Part shown: positions 57,828 to 64,000 of the stretch, one piece after another
How the letters are laid out: the number at the start of each line of letters is the position of its first letter
How positions within the stretch are numbered: position 1 is the first letter of the stretch
Assembly: GCA_009760855.2 (NCBI GenBank)
Contig: WPIO01000018.1
Location: 6,167,001-6,231,000, forward strand
Length of the DNA stretch: 64,000 bases
Reading direction: 5' to 3'
DNA from: Cristatella mucedo
Lineage: Eukaryota > Bryozoa > Phylactolaemata > Cristatellidae
Made by a program: the position numbers and the translations under genes
Notes under the pieces: model-generated
Told to the model about the DNA's origin: nothing
Seen by the model: only the letters and a program-made list of their open reading frames with translations
The model's database searches: none

Positions 57828-59990
57828 AAAAAGCATACAAAAGATCCGGACTAACTGTCCATCGACAGGCATATGAAGTCTACTGTAGGTCGTACCAATC
57901 GATCCTAGCAAAGGCTAAGTCTAGTTTTTATAGAAACATTGTTGAATCACAGATGCACAATCCAAAAATGCTGATGTCGACAATAAACCATCTCCTCAAC
58001 CGTTCCCAGATTAGCTCCTTACCTGATGATCCTAATGATGATCTAGCCGATCGCTTCTCTCGATTCTTTGTGCAGAAGATAGACAAGATCAGGGAATCCA
58101 TCCCTGCGATGACAACCTCCCCACTAGAATGCTGTTCCTCGGTTCCTGGCTGCACCTCAACGTCTGCATTTAAGCAGGTCACTAGTGATCTAGTCCTAAA
58201 GCTCGTATCTCAATCAAAGAAGACAACAAGTTCTCTAGACCCTGTTCCCACAGTCCTGCTCCTACGTTGCATTGATCTGCTGCTGCCATGCATAACTAAC
58301 ATATTAAATATGTCATTAGCCTCAGGTCATGTCCCAGCACCTTTCAAAAAAGCTGTAGTCAGGCCACTTCTCAAGAAAGCTACACTTGACCAAGAGAACT
58401 TGAGCAACTACCGCCCAGTTTCCCTTCTACCATTCCTATCAAAGACACTCGAACGGGTCGTGGCGGACTAGGTGAACTCGTATATCGAAACCTCACACCT
58501 TGCTAGTAAGTTCCAGTCTGGCTTTAGAGCTAATCACTCCACAGAGTCAGTATTGCTTCGGGTATACAACGACCTACTTAGGAATGCAGACATGGGTAGA
58601 GTGTCTCTGCTTGTTTTGCTTGATCTTTCGGCAGCTTTTGATACCATCGATCACAAAGTTCTTCTAGAGCACCTCTCATCTCGCCTGGGCATCACTGGCA
58701 CTGCTCTGCAGTGTTTCAGGTCCTATCCCAGTGGGAGACTCCAGAATATTGACGTGAATGGACAAAGATCATCTGAAGTACCTCTGAAATATGGAGTACC
58801 TCAGGGCTCAGTGCTAGGTCCGGTTCTTTTCACGGTTTATACTCTGCCTCTTGCTGATGTGATTGCCAAGCACAATCTAGGCTTTCACTTCTATGCGGAT
58901 GACACTCAGTTGTACCTTTGCTTTGATCCCTCCCAGCCTTCAAGCACCTCAAATTCTCTCAACTCACTAGCTGCATGCATTGATGATATCCACACATGGA
59001 TGGCAGAAAATTTTCTAAAACTAAACGATGATAAAACTAACTTACTAGTTATGGGCAAACCCAGTGTGATCCAGAGATTGGAAAGGCTGACTCTCAAAAT
59101 TGGCTCTGCCGGCATATCTCCAGTTGATTCAGCTCGAAATCTAGGTGTCATATTCCAAAGCGACCTCTCGTTAGACGACCACATCAGCTCCACAGTCAAA
59201 TCCGCCTATTTTCAGCTTCATAACATTGCTAAAATTCGGGCTTGTTTAGATAAAGATACCACGTCCAAGTTGGTCCATGCATTCGTGACATCTCGTCTCG
59301 ACTTCTGCAACTCACTGCTTACTGGCCTACCAGCATGTGCGATCAGGCGATTGCAGCTGGTGCAAAACTCTGCAGCTAGGCTTGTCTGTCGTGAGCGTCG
59401 CAGTTGCCACATTACTCCACTTCTCACCGACCTGCAATGGCTACCAGTCAAGCAACGGATTGACTTCAAGGTTTTGTCGCTCACTTTTAGGTCCCTTCAT
59501 TCTATGGCTCTAGCCTATCTGTCAGATATACTACCCCATCAGGCCAAGCATCGAACCACCCGCTTTTCGGAATGCAACAGTCTACAAATACCTCATACAA
59601 ACCTTAAATCCTTTGGAGACCGTGCATTTAGTTCATATGCTCCCAAAGCCTGGAACTCCCTCCCGACCTGCGTCAGAACATCCCCTGACCTGACCACATT
59701 TAAAAGGAACCTAAAAACACACCTATTTAGGACAGCATTTAGTGGGTCCCTGTGATTCGTCCCTGATGTGCTTATGCGTGCTGACACTGTGCATGCTGCC
59801 ACTAACCACATTTGCATGCTGACCCTGTGCATGTCACCCCTGACCATATTATTCATTTTGTTTGTTTTTAAAGCATGATTTTACTTACCATTCAATTGCA
59901 TTTGACTTTACAGCAAATGTAAAGCGCCTAGAGAGAGATTAAGTTCTCTGAGCGCGCTTTATCAAGTGAATTATTATTATTATTATTATC
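57825..59990 (+). mobile_element. LINE family A, youngest copy, 5' truncated
   Basis: Begins in the linker (TTGAAAAAGCATACAAAAG) and runs in a single frame to FRTAFSGSL, then a 3' UTR with hairpin (AAAGCGCC at 59921-59928) and ATTATTATTATTATTATC. The only break in the whole frame is one stop. The low decay compared with other copies points to recent insertion. Confidence 0.95.
57953..59755 (+). pseudogene. LINE A RT frame with single nonsense codon
   Basis: 57953-58471 carries the linker and RT start to [10 protein letters not shown], where CAG-CTG of the sister copy is TAG-GTG (stop at 58469-58471). The same frame then continues 427 codons: [38 protein letters not shown] (motif A), [18 protein letters not shown] (motif B intact), [14 protein letters not shown] (motif C intact), [52 protein letters not shown] and LQWLPVKQRIDFKVLSLTFRSLHS. 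The endonuclease half is missing through 5' truncation. Confidence 0.95.
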
Positions 59991-60040
59991 AGGTCACTGC
60001 TGCTGCAAGACAGCGCTTCCCTAGCTGCTACACAGTCCGT

Positions 60041-61960
60041 CGCCGCAGTCAAGTCGCCGCCAGTCGATCCCTTGTGGACACTCTCGGCGACCGCCTGGGC
60101 CGCACTCTGCCGCGGCCGCTTGGGCGTAGCCGCCAATCAATCGCCGGCACCCACGCGTAGTTATGACGCGACCGCACGCCGAGGCGAGGGTGAGAGGCGT
60201 TAGTGGTCGCAGACCATGAGCAGCTTGCCCGGGGTAGTTAATGTCGCCGGGGCGGCGCCGCTTTAGTCGGCAGCTTTAGTTGGGCCTCGACGACGGGGCA
60301 GATTCGCTTAGGATCGGGCTCGGAGCCGACGAGCATTGCTTCGCCGAGCCTCAAAGGCTGCAATCCCCTGCGAACTTCCATTAATTAGAGCGCATTCATC
60401 TCGCTCAGCTGCCCGATCGGGACACTGTGGCGCCGACTCCGGCTTGTAATCACTCGCCGGCGACTGGAGCGGAGCGTCCACGTCGATCACTGAGTTCGCC
60501 AGACGTGGGTGAGAGCGCTCGTTTTGCGCGAGACATGGGCGAGAGCTCGCGAGTGCCCAAGTTGCACTGGCTACCGCACTAACCGTACGGGAGGAAACGT
60601 TCGCACGCGGCGGTGTTAAATCGCCGAATATGAATATGGGACGAAGCCCGACAGAGCCGAAGCGTTCGGACGAGCTGAGGCCCGCTAAATCTACTGAACC
60701 GCGGACCGGGCCAAAACAGCCGCGACCCGGTCTAAAGGTGCCGCCGAGGCCTCTGGCGCATCAGCGCGCGACCGTGCGCAGAGCTTTCTCTCGAGATCTC
60801 GTCCGGGCGTGAGCTAATTGCAGCAGCTAGCCGGAGGAGGCTCATTGGTGCAGGAGGCGGCGCTCGTCCACTGCCGAGCCGAGTACTCAAGCACGACGCG
60901 AGAGGTACGCCAAAAGGGCTTTTAAGGCGCCCGACCCGTCCAACGACCTTGAGGTGATGGTGATCTAACTGGATGGACCGCTTCGGAAGAGGAATCAGTA
61001 GAATTGCCCTTTGAGCGGGCGCTTGGGCGTTCTATAGCAGACACTGCCTCTCAGCGTGTGCCGTCTGCCGCAGAGGTTTCCAAAAAGATTTCCTCTCGGC
61101 AGTGCGAAATTCCGTATGGGTTCGCTCTACAGAAGATAGTTGTCATTGTCATTAGTAAACAGCTGTCAGTTTTAGCGCGAATGGCTAGAAGTTCCATTGA
61201 GCACAACGAGAGCGACTCGGGCGTCCTGAAAACGAGTTTAGCTGCACTAGCCGATAAGGCTCGGGCGTACATTAAAAAAAACAACTATTTACTACGTCGA
61301 AGTCCCATTTCGCACTTCCCAGATCGTCGCAGCGGGGAGCCGCCGGCGGCGCAGGAGCGCAGCGTCGCGTTAAAAAAATAGGACGTTTCGTCCTCACCGT
61401 CGAGGGCTCCGAGCGGGTGAGTGTTCGCTCGCGTGCGCACTTGCCTTGCCGGCTCGACGTTCGGCTTCGTCGAGGGCTTCGATCTGGGATCCGATCTGGG
61501 ATTCGATCTGGGATCTACGTTGTTTTGCGGCCGCCGATTTCATGCTGCAGCTGATCCTGCCAGCTTCGGCGGCGAATCGCCGGCGAAGCTGTCGTCGTCT
61601 TTCTTTCGGTCCGAAGATCGGCCCGAAGGAGAGAGGGACGCTCCTCGAGCGTGGCTCGCGGCTCCTTCGCGCCTCGAAAGCTGCCTCGTCGCTCCGCCAG
61701 CCAGATGGTGGTGCGGCGCAGCGAATCGACTTGTCGCTCGATTAGCGAGCGAGCGCAGCCGGCGTGCGGTGGGCGACACTCGCGGCGCTTGTGACTGATG
61801 GTGACGCTCGTTGTGTTTTCTGTCCCTGTGTGGATTGTTCATTGGCTTCGCTGGAGAGTAGATCCGGCGGCGGTGCAGTGCTATACAATGCTTTCTACGG
61901 CGGTATGGACACCCCTCTGCAGTTACGGTCAATGATGAATCCCAAGTCCAAAGCACAAGG
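60041..61960. other. CpG-rich stretch, no gene supported
   Basis: GC-rich DNA with only scattered ORFs. The one at 61004-61381 (125 codons) has a more ordinary composition but no family I recognise. A 12-bp repeat (GATCTGGGATCC-type, three copies) lies at about 61481-61516. Confidence 0.5.
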
Positions 61961-62164
61961 CCCTTAATCCTAATGTTAATAATACTCATACTTAGAAATA
62001 GTGATATTTCGTTTGCATAGCGCCCCGAGAGAACTTGCAATCGCCAGCCAGGTATTGTGCAACTCGCTGTTGCAGAATCGATGACTAAAAGTAAACCCAG
62101 AGAAGCTGCCATCGAAGATTGATCGTGACGTTCTCCTCAATCCGTCATCGGCAGGTTTCCGCTC

Positions 62165-62268
62165 TCCTCCGTTTACTAACTATTCGACTGTGCTTCCTTT
62201 GCAGCATATAAAAAGTGCCTAGAAAGCGATTAAGTTCTCCACGGACGCTATGCAAATGTATTACAAAT
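62165..62268 (+). mobile_element. LINE A-type 3' tail (sense)
   Basis: TACTAACTATTCGACTGTGCTTCC, GCAGCATATAAAAAGTGCCTAG, TTAAGTTCTCCACGGACGCTATGC. A weaker antisense tail (GCATAGCGCCCCGAGAGAAC) lies just upstream at about 62013-62035. Confidence 0.75.
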
Positions 62269-62533
62269 AATTATAATAATGCACTTGGTAAAGCGCCCTC
62301 AGAGAGCTCAATCTCTCTTTAAGCGCTTTACATTTGCTGCAAAGGGAAATGCAAATGAATGGTGAGTAATATCATGCTTGATATACAAACAACAAGAATA
62401 ACATGGTTTGGGGTGACATGCACAGGGTCAGCATGCAAATGTGGTTAGTGGCAGCATGCACAGTGTCAGCACGCATAAGCACATCCAGGACGAATCACAG
62501 GGACCCACTAAATGCAGTCCTAAATAGGCGTTT
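62268..62533 (-). mobile_element. LINE A 3' UTR fragment (antisense)
   Basis: AATTATAATAATGCACTTGG, hairpin, GCTTTACATTTGCTGC, CATGCTTGATATACAAAC, and on to GACCCACTAAATGCAGTCCTAAATAGG. It ends within the last ORF codons. Confidence 0.9.
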
Positions 62534-62551
62534 TGGCCAGTTATTGTTATT

Positions 62552-62654
62552 ATATCTATTATTATATTCAGCAAATGTAAAGCGCCTAGAAAGAGACTGA
62601 GTTCTCTGTGGGCACTTTATCAAGTGCATTATTATCATTATATTTATTATTATC
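62552..62654 (+). mobile_element. LINE A 3' tail (sense)
   Basis: TATTCAGCAAATGTAAAGCGCC, then the hairpin, GGGCACTTTATCAAGTGCATTATTATC and ATTATTATC. It is the third tail within 500 bp, in alternating orientation. Confidence 0.88.
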
Positions 62655-62837
62655 TCCCAAGAAGCATCCGTTAGTTCGTGAGCCGGTAGCACGAAGCCCT
62701 TGGAGCCCGCACGAACTGAATGGAGCTTGGTACAAGTTGTTGAGAACTCAGTACAAATTTATTGGAGGAGGCAGCATAGTGCCCTCCTGCTGTGCTGTGC
62801 GGGTGTCTCGAGTCCTTCCCTGAACAGGGCCATCCTG

Positions 62838-62980
62838 ATGAGCTGGTTTGGTCCAGCAATTAAGCTGCTCGCCCCGGGGACCAAGGTCTGGCTGGGGTCA
62901 CGGGCTCGAGCTCCGAGGCACATGTGAAGCACTTGAATAGAGATTAAGTTCTCTTGGGGCGCTATTCAAATGAATTATAT
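62838..62980 (+). mobile_element. SINE-1 copy, first of a tandem pair
   Basis: GAGCTGGTTTGGTCCAGC (A box), GGTCACGGGCTCGAGCTCC (B box), GAAGCACTTGAATAGAGATTAAGTTCTCTTGGGGCGCTATTC, AAATGAATTATAT. Confidence 0.9.
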
Positions 62981-62982
62981 TT

Positions 62983-63123
62983 GCCGAGCTGGTTTGGCCC
63001 AGTGGGTAAGATGCTCGCCCTGATCAAGGTCTGGCCGAGGTCGTGGGCTCGAGCCCCGTGGCATACGTGAAGCGCCTGATTCGAGACCAGGTTCTCTTAG
63101 GGTGCGATACAAATGAATTATAT
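62983..63123 (+). mobile_element. SINE-1 copy, second of a tandem pair
   Basis: GCCGAGCTGGTTTGGCCCAG (A box), GGTCGTGGGCTCGAGCCCC (B box), GAAGCGCCTGATTCGAGACCAGGTTCTCTTAGGGTGCGATAC, AAATGAATTATAT. It has the same terminal motif as the first copy and follows it with almost no spacer. Confidence 0.92.
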
Positions 63124-63404
63124 ATTTTTTATATCCTTAAATTCCTGTCCTTCGGTGATTCCGACTTCCGAGTGTTGCTGCTGCCTTTGCCGGTCCTGTT
63201 GCCTTTTTTGTGATAGCTGTGGCAGCTGCATCCTGGAAAACCGCGGGAAAATCGTTGGTCTGCTAATGGCCGCCGTAGCAGGAAGCTCTCCACGAAACGG
63301 CAAGCAACTGCATCCGGAAGTGTGGGAAAAACGGCCTCGGCCTCGAACCTAAGCATCATGCCGCCTGATTTTAGGAATCTAATCGCTTTCTTATGCCTAT
63401 ATTA

Positions 63405-63782
63405 CCTATATTTCCTTCGAACCTCAAACTCTTAGGAGATCATACTCCTAGTTCGTGTGCTCCCAAAGCCTGGAACTCTCTTGCGTCACGACATCCCCTG
63501 ACCTGACCACATTAAAAACGAAACTAAAAAGAATCTATTTATCACAGCATTTAGTGGATCTATGTGGCTTCATATTTAACGTGCTTATGCGTGCTGACAC
63601 TGTGCACGTTGCCACTAACCATATTTGCATCCTGATCCTGTGCCGGTCACCACTAACCTTGTTATGGTTGCTGTCATTGAGCACTCTACCACTAACCATT
63701 CGATTATGCAGCAAATGTAAAGTGCCTGGAAAGCGATTGAGTTCTCCGAGGCACTTCAACACACGCATTATTATTATTATAA
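63405..63782 (+). mobile_element. LINE A-type 3'-end fragment (sense), diverged
   Basis: TCGAACCTCAAACTCTTAGGAG (NLKSFGD region), TGCTCCCAAAGCCTGGAACTC, the FKxxLK region, GCATTTAGTGGATC, the 3' UTR, a hairpin with arms AAGTGCCT (63720-63727) and AGGCACTT (63749-63756), and ATTATTATTATTAT. Confidence 0.88.
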
Positions 63783-63825
63783 GGGTGCAGCCGCAGGAAA
63801 AAGACGAAAAGCCGGAAGAAAAAGT

Positions 63826-63865
63826 GCGAGTTGCTCCGAGCCAGAGCGGCTCGGAGCAACTTCGC
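63826..63865. repeat. GC-rich hairpin, 14-bp perfect core stem
   Basis: Arms AGTTGCTCCGAGCC (63829-63842) and GGCTCGGAGCAACT (63848-63861) around the loop AGAGC. They extend outward by GCG/CGC with a one-base bulge. No gene is recognised here. Confidence 0.93.
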
Positions 63866-64000
63866 TCGTTGAGCCACATGAAAGACTCTCGTGCGTCCAG
63901 CTCTTTGCCTGTACTGCCTCGCCATTGTGTACAGACGGGCCGGTTCCGGCTTGCAATCGCCAGGCAAGCCCGAAGATCGGCAGCATTCTGTGCATCCATG

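Noticed and set aside
61004-61381. 125-codon ORF in a GC-rich region
   Set aside because: The composition is more normal than its neighbours, but I recognise no family, splice structure or start context.

Overview
This looks like nuclear DNA from an invertebrate animal. It has spliced coding sequence, CpG-rich islands, long dinucleotide microsatellites, tRNA-derived SINEs and many 5'-truncated CR1/L2-type LINE copies. I cannot name the species from the sequence. There is no bacterial or operon organisation and no CRISPR array.

Only one host gene is well supported: a Tribbles-family pseudokinase on the minus strand (39410 to 34611). It has three coding exons (39410-39144, 39017-38725, 35388-34611) joined at GT/AG sites, giving an uninterrupted 445-residue protein. 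Its exon 3 and the DNA upstream of it are CpG rich.

Most of the rest is transposable elements. LINE family A (L2-like, 3' end in ATT repeats) has larger copies at 33-1075, 47600-50065 and 57825-59990, an antisense 5' half at 56110-57330, an older antisense pair at 10210-11700, and about twenty short 3'-end pieces. LINE family B (L2-like, different 3' end) has copies at 14060-17880 (the most complete, including the endonuclease), 44229-46262 (antisense), 51860-53990 and 30455-31235. Every copy is broken by stops, frameshifts, deletions or nested insertions. Two tRNA-derived SINE families are present. SINE-1 shares its 3' hairpin tail with LINE A, which suggests it borrows LINE A's machinery. 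SINE-2 has a different tail. Other relics are a Ty3-like pol fragment (about 2050-2930), a pogo/Tigger-like element with TA duplications (3154-3829) and a short MITE (21460-21604).

The remaining structure is simple or tandem repeats (50937-51676 is a compound satellite), two strong GC hairpins (55973-56021, 63826-63865), and CpG-rich stretches near 27.3-28.6, 40.3-43.9, 46.7-47.6, 50.3-50.9, 55.6-56.1 and 60.0-61.9 kb. ORFs in those stretches look like by-products of base composition. I see no clear new multi-gene system. The most interesting signals are the unusual Tribbles protein, the LINE/SINE shared hairpin, a microsatellite grown inside a reverse-transcriptase reading frame, and the odd duplications around the youngest LINE.
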